Shown here one piece after another: positions 48,121 through 55,512 of a stretch of DNA of 64,000 bases; positions within the stretch are counted from its first letter, which is position 1, and every line of letters starts with the position of its first letter. Position numbers and translations under genes: made by a program. Source of the stretch: Streptomyces cinerochromogenes (GTDB lineage Bacteria; Actinomycetota; Actinomycetes; Streptomycetales; Streptomycetaceae); assembly GCF_014648635.1 (NCBI RefSeq), contig NZ_BMRM01000022.1, forward strand, positions 62,001 to 126,000, read 5' to 3'. The notes beneath the pieces are model-generated. The model did no database searches. It was not told the origin of the DNA and worked only from the letters and a program-made list of their open reading frames with translations.

Positions 48121-48758
48121 CGGTCATCGCCGCCTTTCGACTGCCGGGAGGCGGCACCGGAGGCCGCGTCCCCAGCCGAAGCCGTCTTCTTCGCAGCCGC
48201 CTTGCGGGGCCCGGCCGCCTTCTTGGCCGCCGTCTTCTTCGCGGGGGCCGTCTTCTTGGCCGCGGCCTTCTTGGCCGCCGTCTTCTTCGCCGGAGCCCTC
48301 CGGTGAGGTTCCTCCTCACGCGAGTCCTCGTCCCGCGACCGCTTTCCGCGACGGTCTTCGTCACGGTCGCCGCCGGACTTCTGACGGCCGTCCTCCTCGC
48401 CGTCCTCCTCGCCCGACTCCTCGTCGGACCGGGACGGCACGATGCCGGACAGCTGATCACGCACCTGCGCCGTACGCCCGTGCAGCCGGTCGGCGAGCGC
48501 GTTGATCTGCCGTTCGGCGACCGCGCCGGAAGCGGCCTTGCCGACGCCTCGCAGGTCCTGGCGCAGCTGGTCGCCGATCTCCTTGAACTGCGGATTGTTC
48601 TTCAGCTGCTGGTTCACCAGGTCCGCGACCGTCCGCGGGCTGAGGTTCAGCTTCTTCCCCGCGACCAGGGAGCCCACCGCGAGGGCCATTTTGAGCTTCT
48701 TGGTACGTCCGAGCAGGTATCCGGCCCCTACGGCGAGGCCCAGTGCGGTTCGGTTCAT
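48117..48758 (-). CDS. gvpY: GvpY: protein with histone-H1-like Lys/Ala tail
   Basis: A 213-aa protein at the gvpY position. The first ~90 residues contain a short hydrophobic stretch (LGLAVGAGYLLG) and a helical domain (LSPRTVADLVNQQLKNNPQFKEIGDQLRQDL). The middle is highly charged, and the last ~60 residues are a Lys/Ala/Pro tail (PAKKTAAKKAAAKKTAPAKK) like bacterial histone H1-type tails. The tail could bind nucleic acid, or pair with the acidic tail of GvpZ encoded next. It starts 1 bp after the gvpG stop and overlaps gvpZ by ATGA. Confidence 0.82.
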   Translation of the reverse strand: MNRTALGLAVGAGYLLGRTKKLKMALAVGSLVAGKKLNLSPRTVADLVNQQLKNNPQFKEIGDQLRQDLRGVGKAASGAVAERQINALADRLHGRTAQVRDQLSGIVPSRSDEESGEEDGEEDGRQKSGGDRDEDRRGKRSRDEDSREEEPHRRAPAKKTAAKKAAAKKTAPAKKTAAKKAAGPRKAAAKKTASAGDAASGAASRQSKGGDDR

Positions 48759-48759
48759 G

Positions 48760-49017
48760 TCACGTCCCGTTGCCTGTGGTGTCGCCGGAGCGCATAGCGG
48801 TCTCCAGCCGGTCGAGCAGTTCGTCCTCGCGCTGGTCGAACTCCTCCTCGGTGATCTCGCCGCCCTCCAGTTGCTCTTCCAGGCGGGCGAGTTCGGCCCG
48901 TACGGTGGCGGGGTCGTAGTAGATCCGCTCCGCCTCACGGAGCACCTGCCTGATGGCCCACGCGCTGCCGCGCACGGGCGCGAACGGCAGCATCAGTACT
49001 TCGCCGATCAGCCCCAC
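48760..49017 (-). CDS. gvpG: Gas vesicle protein GvpG
   Basis: An 85-aa GvpG family protein: GLIGEVLMLPFAPVRGSAWA and IRQVLREAERIYYDPATVRA, then a helical EELEEQLEGGEITEEEFDQREDELLDRL-type region (here LARLEEQLEGGEITEEEFDQ onward). It is an essential accessory protein of vesicle formation in other organisms. It lies 31 bp after gvpF and 1 bp before gvpY. Confidence 0.93.
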   Translation of the reverse strand: MGLIGEVLMLPFAPVRGSAWAIRQVLREAERIYYDPATVRAELARLEEQLEGGEITEEEFDQREDELLDRLETAMRSGDTTGNGT

Positions 49018-49048
49018 GGTGTTCTCCTTTCCGTCCGGGCCGGGAGCG

Positions 49049-49819
49049 CTACTGCGCGCCGGCGTCCGCGCCGGCCGTGCTGCCCGCGGGCTGCGCCGGG
49101 CCGGGCTCGACGAAGCTGTACGGCGGCAGCGGCCCGTTGACCCTCAGGTCCAGATGGGCGTGGCTCTTGCGGACCTGCTCGGCGGTGGCCAGGAAGTCCT
49201 CGGCCGAGTCGCGTGGCACCAGGAACGACACGTTCAGCAGCCAGCCGGTGGACTCGGGCCCCACACTGACGGCGGACGCGACCGGTGCGAGCAGTCCCTG
49301 CACCGTCTGCGCGTCCTCGGCCTCCCGGGCCTTGACGGCGGCGGCGACCATCTCGCCGAGGCGGATCTTGTCGTCGTAGCTGCCGCCGCCGGCCCTGCGG
49401 TTGGCCTCGGCGAGGCCGCGGACGTCCGCGTTCTCGGCCATCACCAGGTGCAGGACGGCCTCCTCGACGTGCGTGGCCTTGACGTTGTACTCGACCTTGC
49501 CGTCCAGCTCGCGCAGCCGCTCCAGGTAGTGCTCCGCCCGCTCGGTGAGCACCTGGGTGACGGCGTCGTCGCCGTCGGCGACGCTGCCGAACCGCATCGG
49601 CAGCACACAGCCGCCCCCGCTCGCCTCGGCGAGCACGTTCTGGTGCGCGAGCAGGTCCCGGCGCTTGGGGCGCAGGTCCTCGGGCGCGTCACTGACGACG
49701 GCGGCCAGTTCACCCGCTGTGAGCACGCGGACGGTGCGCGGCGGCTCGCCCACCCCGGTCATGCCCTCGGGCAGCGCCGGGTGGGAGCGGGCGGTGATCC
49801 CGTAGACGTAGGTGCTCAC
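49049..49819 (-). CDS. gvpF: Gas vesicle protein GvpF (GvpF/L family)
   Basis: A 256-aa GvpF/GvpL-family protein (TYVYGITARSHPALPEG, LAAVVSDAPEDLRPKRRDLLAHQNVL, CVLPMRFGSVADGDDAV, KVEYNVKATHVEEAVL, LLNVSFLVPRDSAEDFLATAEQV). GvpF contacts GvpA and is thought to keep it soluble before assembly. Its GTG start overlaps the gvpA stop (GTGA), so the two are translationally coupled. Confidence 0.94.
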   Translation of the reverse strand: MSTYVYGITARSHPALPEGMTGVGEPPRTVRVLTAGELAAVVSDAPEDLRPKRRDLLAHQNVLAEASGGGCVLPMRFGSVADGDDAVTQVLTERAEHYLERLRELDGKVEYNVKATHVEEAVLHLVMAENADVRGLAEANRRAGGGSYDDKIRLGEMVAAAVKAREAEDAQTVQGLLAPVASAVSVGPESTGWLLNVSFLVPRDSAEDFLATAEQVRKSHAHLDLRVNGPLPPYSFVEPGPAQPAGSTAGADAGAQ

Positions 49820-50238
49820 TCCTGCTCCTCCTTACGCCGCGCCGGAGCCTTCCGGGCGCGCGGCCTCGACTCGGTCTCCCCTTCCTGACGCGCCTGGTTG
49901 AAGGCGTCGGATATGGTCTGCGCGGCGCCGGACAGGGCGCCCTTGGACTTGCCGCGGGCGCCGGACTCGGTGATGTCGCCCACGAGCTCGGGCAGACCCG
50001 GGCTCTTGTGGGGGCCCGACTCCAGGTCCAGGCGGTTGCACGCCTCGGCGAAGCGCAGGTACGTGTCGACGCTGGCCACGACGACCCGGACATCGATCTT
50101 CAGGATCTCGATGCCCACCAGGGAGACGCGGACGAACGCGTCGATCACGAGTCCCCGGTCCAGGACCAGCTCGAGTACGTCGTAGAGACCGCTGCTGCCG
50201 CCTCCGCCTCCGGTCTGCTGTGCCGGAACAACAGTCAT
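49816..50238 (-). CDS. gvpA: Gas vesicle structural protein GvpA (extended form)
   Basis: A 140-aa GvpA-family protein. The conserved shell core is LYDVLELVLDRGLVIDAFVR then VSLVGIEILKIDVRVVVASV and DTYLRFAEACNRLDLE. Classical GvpA is about 70 aa; this one has a further ~65 hydrophilic residues (GALSGAAQTISDAFNQARQ, then a basic KAPARRKEE end), as in other streptomycetes. ATG 50238 has AGGAGGAGG upstream. The extension would project from the shell or change its packing, so a flotation role is not assured. Confidence 0.93.
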   Translation of the reverse strand: MTVVPAQQTGGGGGSSGLYDVLELVLDRGLVIDAFVRVSLVGIEILKIDVRVVVASVDTYLRFAEACNRLDLESGPHKSPGLPELVGDITESGARGKSKGALSGAAQTISDAFNQARQEGETESRPRARKAPARRKEEQE

Positions 50239-50304
50239 GCCGGCGATTCCTCCTCCTGCGTAGTGGGTGCACGGTCCGCGCGGGCGGGAAGCACGCGCCG
50301 TGGC

Positions 50305-50703
50305 TCAGCGGCCGCGCGCGTCGGCCCTGCCGCGTTCGTAGCGGCGGACACGCCGGTAACCGGTCAGCTGGCCCTCCGGGTCCAGCTCGACCTGGTAGCT
50401 CGCCATCAGGCTCATCGTGTCCGGGACCCGGGCGAGTTCCAGGACCTCGACCTCCAGGGACCAGCCCTCCTCGGTCTCCTCGAAGGAGGACACCGACTCG
50501 GGAGCCAGTCCGGTCAGCTCGGCGAGTTGGCTGCGCGCCTGGCGCAGCACCTCGACGGGGGTCGGTCGCCGGCTGTTCGTCCCGGGGCGGCTACCGCCCT
50601 GCGTCTCGTGCGTGTGGTCGGAGTTCTGGGAGTGATCAGAGTGCTGAGAGTCCTGTGCTTTCCGTGAACTCTGTGAATCCGAAGTGCTGTTTGTGTTCGA
50701 CAT
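50305..50703 (-). CDS. gvpO: Gas vesicle protein GvpO
   Basis: A 132-aa GvpO-family protein; the conserved part is the C-terminal ~85 residues (EVLRQARSQLAELTGLAPES, GWSLEVEVLELARVPDTMSL, MASYQVELDPEGQLTGYRRV and YERGR). The N-terminal 45 residues are Ser/His/Gln-rich and probably disordered. GvpO opens the cluster, 44 bp after the LigD-type polymerase gene. ATG 50703 with GGGAGAGG upstream is preferred over the GTG two codons earlier. Confidence 0.92.
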   Translation of the reverse strand: MSNTNSTSDSQSSRKAQDSQHSDHSQNSDHTHETQGGSRPGTNSRRPTPVEVLRQARSQLAELTGLAPESVSSFEETEEGWSLEVEVLELARVPDTMSLMASYQVELDPEGQLTGYRRVRRYERGRADARGR

Positions 50704-50721
50704 GGCCACCTCTCCCTGCGT

Positions 50722-50746
50722 GTGGCCGTTCCTCCCTTGGCCAAAC
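50722..50746 (-). promoter_or_regulatory. Weak SigB-like promoter candidate for the gvp operon
   Basis: On the minus strand GTTT (50746-50743), a 15-bp spacer and GGCCAC (50727-50722) keep the -35 word and spacing of the two promoters near 55.4 kb, but the -10 differs at two positions from GGTTAC. It lies in the 44-bp gap before gvpO. The gvp genes may instead be read through from the transketolase-LigD unit. Confidence 0.3.
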
Positions 50747-50747
50747 C

Positions 50748-51683
50748 TCAGGAGCGCATGTCATCGAGACGGCGTCGGGCCGGGTCCAGGGAACGGCCAC
50801 GGTCGGGCAGGTCGCCCCACGGCTCCGTCCGGGCCTGGTCCACGGCGTCGGCGATGCTCCACCGGCGGGCGTCCAGTGCCGGATCGTCCACCTGCTTCCA
50901 GGCTAGGGGCACGGCGACCGGGGCGCCCGGGCGGGCACGGACGCTGTAGGGGGCGACGGCGGTCTGGGCGTAGCCGTTGCGCTGCACGTCCAGGTAGAGG
51001 CGGTCCGCGCGGTCCTGCTTGCGGGCCTCGGTGGTGAGCCGGTCGGGGTGCCGGGAGGCGGCCAGCTCGGCGACGTCCTGGGCGAACCGCCGCACCTCGT
51101 CGAAGTCGTGGCGGCCGTCGAGCGGGACGACGAGGTGCAGGCCGCGCGAGCCGGTGGCCATGGGCGCCGCGGGCAGCCCCAGCTCGTCCAGCAGCTCCCG
51201 CACCCGGTGGGCCGCGTCCCGGACGGCGGCGAAGTCGTCGCCGGCCGGATCGAGGTCGAAGACCAGCCGGTCGGGATGGTCGGCGCCGCCGGCCCGGTCG
51301 GTGCGGGACAGCCAGCGGTGCAGGGTGAGGCAGGCCTGGTCGGCGAGGTACAGGAGGGTGGCGGTGTCGTCGCAGACGACGTGCGTGACGGTGCCGCCCT
51401 CCTTGGCCAGCTCGGCGCGGGTGATCCACTCCGGGTAGTGCTCCGGGGTGTTCTTCTGCAGGAAGCGCCGGCCGTCCAGGCCGTCCGGATACCGCTCCAG
51501 CATCAGCGGGCGGCCCCGCAGGTGCGGCAGCATGTACGGCGCGACGGACCGGTAGTAGTCGGCGAGGTCGCCCTTGGTGTACTCCTTCGCGCCCCCGCCG
51601 CCGGGGAAGAGCACCTTCCCCGGCCGCTGGATCGGCACCGTGCGGCGGCCGGCCCGCAGGGCCCGCGCGTCGCCGCGGCTCAT
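50748..51683 (-). CDS. Stand-alone LigD-type polymerase/primase domain protein
   Basis: A 311-aa protein consisting of the polymerase (PolDom) part of bacterial NHEJ ligase D, which can extend ends with nucleotides or ribonucleotides. Motifs: the opening KVLFPGGGGAKEYTKGDLADYY, the two metal-binding Asp (LVFDLDPAGDD), GSRGLHLVVPL, and APYSVRARPGAPVAVPLAW. No ligase or nuclease domain is attached and no Ku gene is in the window. Its ATG overlaps the transketolase stop (ATGA at 51680-51683), an unexpected pairing. Confidence 0.9.
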   Translation of the reverse strand: MSRGDARALRAGRRTVPIQRPGKVLFPGGGGAKEYTKGDLADYYRSVAPYMLPHLRGRPLMLERYPDGLDGRRFLQKNTPEHYPEWITRAELAKEGGTVTHVVCDDTATLLYLADQACLTLHRWLSRTDRAGGADHPDRLVFDLDPAGDDFAAVRDAAHRVRELLDELGLPAAPMATGSRGLHLVVPLDGRHDFDEVRRFAQDVAELAASRHPDRLTTEARKQDRADRLYLDVQRNGYAQTAVAPYSVRARPGAPVAVPLAWKQVDDPALDARRWSIADAVDQARTEPWGDLPDRGRSLDPARRRLDDMRS

Positions 51684-53527
51684 CGCACGACCGCCTCCTC
51701 GACCAGCAGCCTGGCCGCCGCCGTGATGCCCACGGCGTCGATGCCGGCCGCGTGCAGCTGCTCGTCGGGCGCGGCGGAGCCCGGCATGGTGCGCACCGCG
51801 AGCCGGACCAGGCGGGGCGTCGGACGGCCGTCGCCGAACGCCTCCGCGACGGCGTCCCCGAGGCCGCCCTCCGGGTGGTGGTCCTCGACGGTGAGCAGGC
51901 AGCCGGTGTCCTCGGCGGCCCGGTGCAGGGTCCCGGCGTCGACGGGCTTGACCGAGTACAGGTCGATCACCCGCACCCGGATGCCGTCGGCGGCGAGCCG
52001 GTCGGCGGCGGCCAGCGCCTCGGGCACGGTCGCCCCGGCCGCGACGACCGTCAGCCGGTCCTCCTCGCTGGAGCGCAGCGTCTTGCTGCCGCCGACGGGG
52101 AACTCCTCGTCGGGGCCGTAGATCACCGGGGTCTTGCCGCGGGAGGTGCGCAGGTAGCGGATGCCGTCCAGGCCGGCCATGGCCGCGACCAGCCGGGCGG
52201 TCTGGTTGGCGTCGCAGGGGTAGAGCACGGTCGAGCCGTACACGGACCGGAACATCGCGAGGTCCTCCAGGCCCATCTGGGAGGGCCCGTCCTGCCCGAT
52301 CGCGACACCGGCGTGCGAGCCGACCAGGTTGAGGCCGGAGCCGCTGACGGAGGCCATCCGCACGAAGTCGTGGGCGCGGGTGAGGAACGCGGCGAACGTC
52401 GAGGCGTACGGCACCCAGCCGCGCGCGGCCATGCCGACCGCCGTGGCGACGAGCTGCTGCTCGGCGATGTAGCACTCGAAGAACCGGTCGGGGTGCGCCT
52501 TGGCGAACTCCTCGGTGCGGGTGGAGTCGCCGACCTCGCCGTCCAGCGCGACGACGTCACCGCGGGCGGTGCCGAGCGCCGCGAGGGCCTTGCCGAAGGC
52601 GTCCCGCGTCGCGACCTCGTCGCCCAGGTCGTAGTGGGGCAGTCGGACGACCTCGGTGGTGAGGGAGCGCAGCGCGGCGGCGGCCTGCGGCTCGGAGACC
52701 CGCACGCGCAGGTCGCGCGGGCCGCCGAGTTCGGCGATGGCCTCCTCGGCCTCGGGCAGCGGCTTGCCGTGCAGGCCCTCGCGGTCCTCGACGGCGGCCA
52801 CGCCCCTGCCCTTCAGGGTGCGGGCGAGGATCACGGTGGGCTGCCCGGTGGTGGACAGCGCCTCCCCGTAGGCCCGGTCGATGGCGTCGACGTCATGGCC
52901 GTCGATCTCGATGGTGTGCCAGTCGAAGGCCTGGAAGCGGCGGGCGTAGGCGTCCAGGTCGTGGCCGTGCCGGGTGGGGCCGCGCTGGCCGAGCCGGTTG
53001 ACGTCCACGATGGCGATCAGGTTGTCGAGGTTCTCGTAGCCGGCGTGTTCGGCGGCCTCCCACACCGAGCCCTCCGCCAGCTCGCTGTCGCCGCACAGCA
53101 CCCACACCCGGTAGCCGGTGCGGTCCAGCCGCTTCCCGGCGAGCGCGATGCCGACCCCGACGGGCAGGCCCTGGCCGAGCGAGCCGGTGGCCGTCTCCAC
53201 CCACGGCAGGCGGCGGGGCGTCGGATGGCCCTCCAGCCGGCTGCCGATCTTGCGGAAGGTGACCAGTTCGCCGTCCTCGATCGCGCCGGCCGCCTTGTAC
53301 GCGGCGTACAGCAGCGGCGAGGCGTGTCCCTTGGACAGCACGAACCGGTCGTTCGCGGGGTGTTCGGGGCGCTCGAAGTCGTAGCGGAGGTGGTGGGCGA
53401 GCAGGACGGCCATCAGGTCGGCGGCGGACATGGAGGACGTGGGGTGTCCGGATCCCGCGGCGGCGGACGCCCGCACGCTGTCCACACGCAGCTGCTGGCC
53501 CAGTTCGGCGAGTTCGTCGGTCTTCAT
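51680..53527 (-). CDS. Transketolase (full-length, second-copy type)
   Basis: A 615-aa transketolase, transferring two-carbon units in the pentose phosphate pathway. The TPP-binding segment is VLCGDSELAEGSVWEAAEHA then GYENLDNLIAIVDVNRLGQR, with the entry motif GSGHPTSSMSAADLM and the catalytic Glu (FFECYIAEQQLVATAVGMAA). It is shorter than housekeeping transketolases (about 660-700 aa) and resembles the bipartite-like dehydrogenase-related group. It is coupled to the LigD polymerase gene. Supply of pentose phosphates (nucleotide precursors) to repair is a possible rationale, but this is inference. Confidence 0.92.
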   Translation of the reverse strand: MKTDELAELGQQLRVDSVRASAAAGSGHPTSSMSAADLMAVLLAHHLRYDFERPEHPANDRFVLSKGHASPLLYAAYKAAGAIEDGELVTFRKIGSRLEGHPTPRRLPWVETATGSLGQGLPVGVGIALAGKRLDRTGYRVWVLCGDSELAEGSVWEAAEHAGYENLDNLIAIVDVNRLGQRGPTRHGHDLDAYARRFQAFDWHTIEIDGHDVDAIDRAYGEALSTTGQPTVILARTLKGRGVAAVEDREGLHGKPLPEAEEAIAELGGPRDLRVRVSEPQAAAALRSLTTEVVRLPHYDLGDEVATRDAFGKALAALGTARGDVVALDGEVGDSTRTEEFAKAHPDRFFECYIAEQQLVATAVGMAARGWVPYASTFAAFLTRAHDFVRMASVSGSGLNLVGSHAGVAIGQDGPSQMGLEDLAMFRSVYGSTVLYPCDANQTARLVAAMAGLDGIRYLRTSRGKTPVIYGPDEEFPVGGSKTLRSSEEDRLTVVAAGATVPEALAAADRLAADGIRVRVIDLYSVKPVDAGTLHRAAEDTGCLLTVEDHHPEGGLGDAVAEAFGDGRPTPRLVRLAVRTMPGSAAPDEQLHAAGIDAVGITAAARLLVEEAVVR

Positions 53528-53540
53528 GGATCTCCTCGGT

Positions 53541-53580
53541 CTCCTTGCGCTGTGTCGCGGCTCCGTGCGCTGTGTCGCGC
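53541..53580. repeat. 20-bp tandem repeat upstream of transketolase
   Basis: CTCCTTGCGCTGTGTCGCGG (53541-53560) and CTCCGTGCGCTGTGTCGCGC (53561-53580), 18 of 20 identical, fill the gap between the repeat-protein stop and the transketolase ribosome-binding site. Confidence 0.8.
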
Positions 53581-53581
53581 C

Positions 53582-53959
53582 TCAGTCGCGGTCCGCGGGG
53601 TCGGGGGTGTCGGTGCGCTTGACGGGTCCGGGCGCCGGATGGTCCGCGCCGCCCGCGGCGGGCTCTCCGCCGGGCCGGTTCCGCGCGGGCTCTCCGCCCG
53701 GCTGGTTCTTCGCCGGCTCTCCGTCCGGTTGGTTCTTCGCCGGTTCACCGTCCGGTTGGTTCTTCGCCGGTTCACCGTCCGGTTGGTTCTTCGCCGGTTC
53801 ACCGCCCGGCTGGTTCTTCGCCGGTTCACCGCCCGGCTGGTTCTTCGCCGGTTCACCGCCCGGCTGGTTCTTCGCCGGTTCACCGCCCGGCTGGTTCCTT
53901 CCGGGTTCGGCGGCCGTCCGCCGTCCCGGTTCCGGCCTGTGTGTCGACTCCTGGGTCAT
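53582..53959 (-). CDS. Nonapeptide-repeat protein (NQPGGEPAK)
   Basis: A 125-aa hydrophilic protein with no family I know. After 21 residues (MTQESTHRPEPGRRTAAEPG) come nine 9-residue repeats: NQPGGEPAK four times, NQPDGEPAK three times, then NQPGGEPAR and NRPGGEPAA. The rest is a Pro/Asp-rich tail. There is no signal peptide or membrane helix, so it is predicted to be cytosolic and disordered, like stress-protective hydrophilins. ATG 53959 overlaps the stop of the NDH-2-like gene (ATGA), showing real coupling. Confidence 0.72.
   Translation of the reverse strand: MTQESTHRPEPGRRTAAEPGRNQPGGEPAKNQPGGEPAKNQPGGEPAKNQPGGEPAKNQPDGEPAKNQPDGEPAKNQPDGEPAKNQPGGEPARNRPGGEPAAGGADHPAPGPVKRTDTPDPADRD
53654..53896 (-). 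repeat. 27-bp coding tandem repeat, nine units
   Basis: Nine in-frame 27-bp units encode NQP(G/D)GEPAK. The three NQPDGEPAK units are adjacent and nearly identical in DNA, which indicates recent unit duplication. Copy number should vary between strains. Confidence 0.9.
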
Positions 53960-55299
53960 GGTTCGTCTCCTGCCTGGGCGGACGGCTGCGAACCGTCCGG
54001 TACCCGCGCCAGTTCCGGTGAGGCCGTGTCCAACGGCACCGACCAGGCCCGTACGAGGCCCAACTGGACGCCCTGGCGCGGGAGAAGGGCGTCCAGCAGC
54101 CAGTCGGCGGCGACCCGGACGCGGTTGCCGGGCAACGCGGCCAGGTGGTAGCCGCGGGTGACGGCACCGGCCGCCGGGCCCGACAGCGGAACGCCGAACG
54201 GGTTGGCCGCCGCCCGGACCCCGCCCAGATCGACGGCGAAGCCCAGGTCCCGGTGGCGGTACGGGCGCCGTCGCCGGCCGAGGCCGAGCGAGCCGGCCAC
54301 GTTCTCCCCGGCCACCCGGCCCTGCCGCCAGGCGTGCTGGGCCGTCATGGGGGTGAACTCCCCGGGGCGCTCCAGGTCGGGCACGGCGGCCGCGTCCCCG
54401 CAGGCGAACACGTCTGTGCGGCCGGGCAGTTGCAGATACGGGTCGACGATCAGCCGCCCGCGTTCCAGCGGCTGCCCGACGGTCTCCACCAGCGGGTCCG
54501 GCCGTACGCCCACGCACCACACCAGGGTCCGGGAGGCGACGGACTCCCCGTCGGTGAGCAGCACCCCGTCCCGGGTGGCCTCCTTCACCGAGGTGCCCGT
54601 CCGCACCTCGACACCCCGCGCGCGCAGCACCCGGTCGGCGGTACGGGAGAGCCGCTCGTCCAGCTCGGGCAGCACGCGCGGTGCCACGTCCAGCAGCATC
54701 CAGCGGGGGCGCACGCCGCCGGGCAGCGGGTGCCGGCGGACCAGCCGGTCGGTGAGCATCTGCATCTGGGCGGCCACCTCGGTGCCGGTGTAGCCGGCGC
54801 CGACCACCACGAAGGTGCACCGGGCGGCACTTCTGCCCGGGTCGTCCTCGGCGGCCGCGAGTTCCACCTGGCGGGTCACGTGGTCGCGCAGGTACAGCGC
54901 CTCGGGCAGCCCGCGGAACCCGTGCGCGTGCTCGGCGACCCCCGGGACCGGCAGCAGCTTGTTGACGCTGCCGACGGCCAGCACCAGCCGGTCGTAGCCG
55001 AGGCTGCCGGCACCGCCCTCGGGGTCGGAGTAGTGGACGGTGCGCCCGTCCAGGTCGACCCCGTCCGCCCCGCCGAGCACCAGGCGCACTCCGCGCAGGG
55101 TGTCCGGCAGCGACACGGTGACCCGGCGGGCCTCCAGGACGCCGGCGGCGACCTGCGGCAGCAGCGGCAGGTACAGGAAGTAGTCGGTCGGGTTCAGCAG
55201 GGTGATGTCGGCCCGGTCCCGGGTGATCCGGGCCAGGGTGCGGGCGCACCGGTACCCGGCGAAACCGGCGCCGATGATCACCACGCGAGGTCGGCTCAC
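53956..55299 (-). CDS. NAD(P)/FAD-dependent oxidoreductase (type II NADH dehydrogenase-like)
   Basis: A 447-aa pyridine-nucleotide-disulfide-type oxidoreductase similar to NDH-2. The FAD site is VVIIGAGFAGYRCARTLA, the second Rossmann motif CTFVVVGAGYTGTEVAAQMQ, and the late FAD motif VFACGDAAAVPD. It would pass electrons from NADH to quinone without pumping protons. GTG 55299 has GGAGGCG upstream. A SigB-type promoter (55340-55364) lies 41 bp before it. It heads a unit with the repeat protein and perhaps transketolase, LigD-type polymerase and gvp genes, all leftward. Confidence 0.88.
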   Translation of the reverse strand: MSRPRVVIIGAGFAGYRCARTLARITRDRADITLLNPTDYFLYLPLLPQVAAGVLEARRVTVSLPDTLRGVRLVLGGADGVDLDGRTVHYSDPEGGAGSLGYDRLVLAVGSVNKLLPVPGVAEHAHGFRGLPEALYLRDHVTRQVELAAAEDDPGRSAARCTFVVVGAGYTGTEVAAQMQMLTDRLVRRHPLPGGVRPRWMLLDVAPRVLPELDERLSRTADRVLRARGVEVRTGTSVKEATRDGVLLTDGESVASRTLVWCVGVRPDPLVETVGQPLERGRLIVDPYLQLPGRTDVFACGDAAAVPDLERPGEFTPMTAQHAWRQGRVAGENVAGSLGLGRRRRPYRHRDLGFAVDLGGVRAAANPFGVPLSGPAAGAVTRGYHLAALPGNRVRVAADWLLDALLPRQGVQLGLVRAWSVPLDTASPELARVPDGSQPSAQAGDEP

Positions 55300-55339
55300 A
55301 GTGCGCCTCCGGCGGTGTCGCTCGTCCGAGGTCTTCCGC

Positions 55340-55364
55340 GTAACCGTGGCCGGGGCACCCAAAC
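55340..55364 (-). promoter_or_regulatory. SigB-type promoter candidate for the NDH-2-like gene
   Basis: On the minus strand GTTT, a 15-bp spacer and GGTTAC. The -35 word, spacing and -10 word are identical to the rightward candidate at 55433-55457 in the same divergent region. The -10 differs from GGGTAC at one position. Confidence 0.55.
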
Positions 55365-55432
55365 GCCGGGCGGGTCACCCGTACGCCGGTCCGGGCACCG
55401 GACGCCCTGGCCGCCGGGCCCCGCCGTGCGGA

Positions 55433-55457
55433 GTTTCGCCCGGTCGCCGCCGGTTAC
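55433..55457 (+). promoter_or_regulatory. SigB-type promoter candidate for the F420-type oxidoreductase gene
   Basis: GTTT (55433-55436), 15 bp and GGTTAC (55452-55457), the mirror of the leftward promoter at 55340-55364. The start codon at 55513 is 55 bp downstream. Confidence 0.55.
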
Positions 55458-55512
55458 CCGGGCCGGGACCGGATCGCACCCCCATGAGCTTCGCCCGCGC
55501 GGAGGTTTCCCC

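Noticed and set aside
53654..53896. Regular direct repeats considered as a CRISPR array
   Set aside because: Units are 27 bp, directly abutting without spacers, and in frame with a protein coupled to its neighbour. No cas genes are present.
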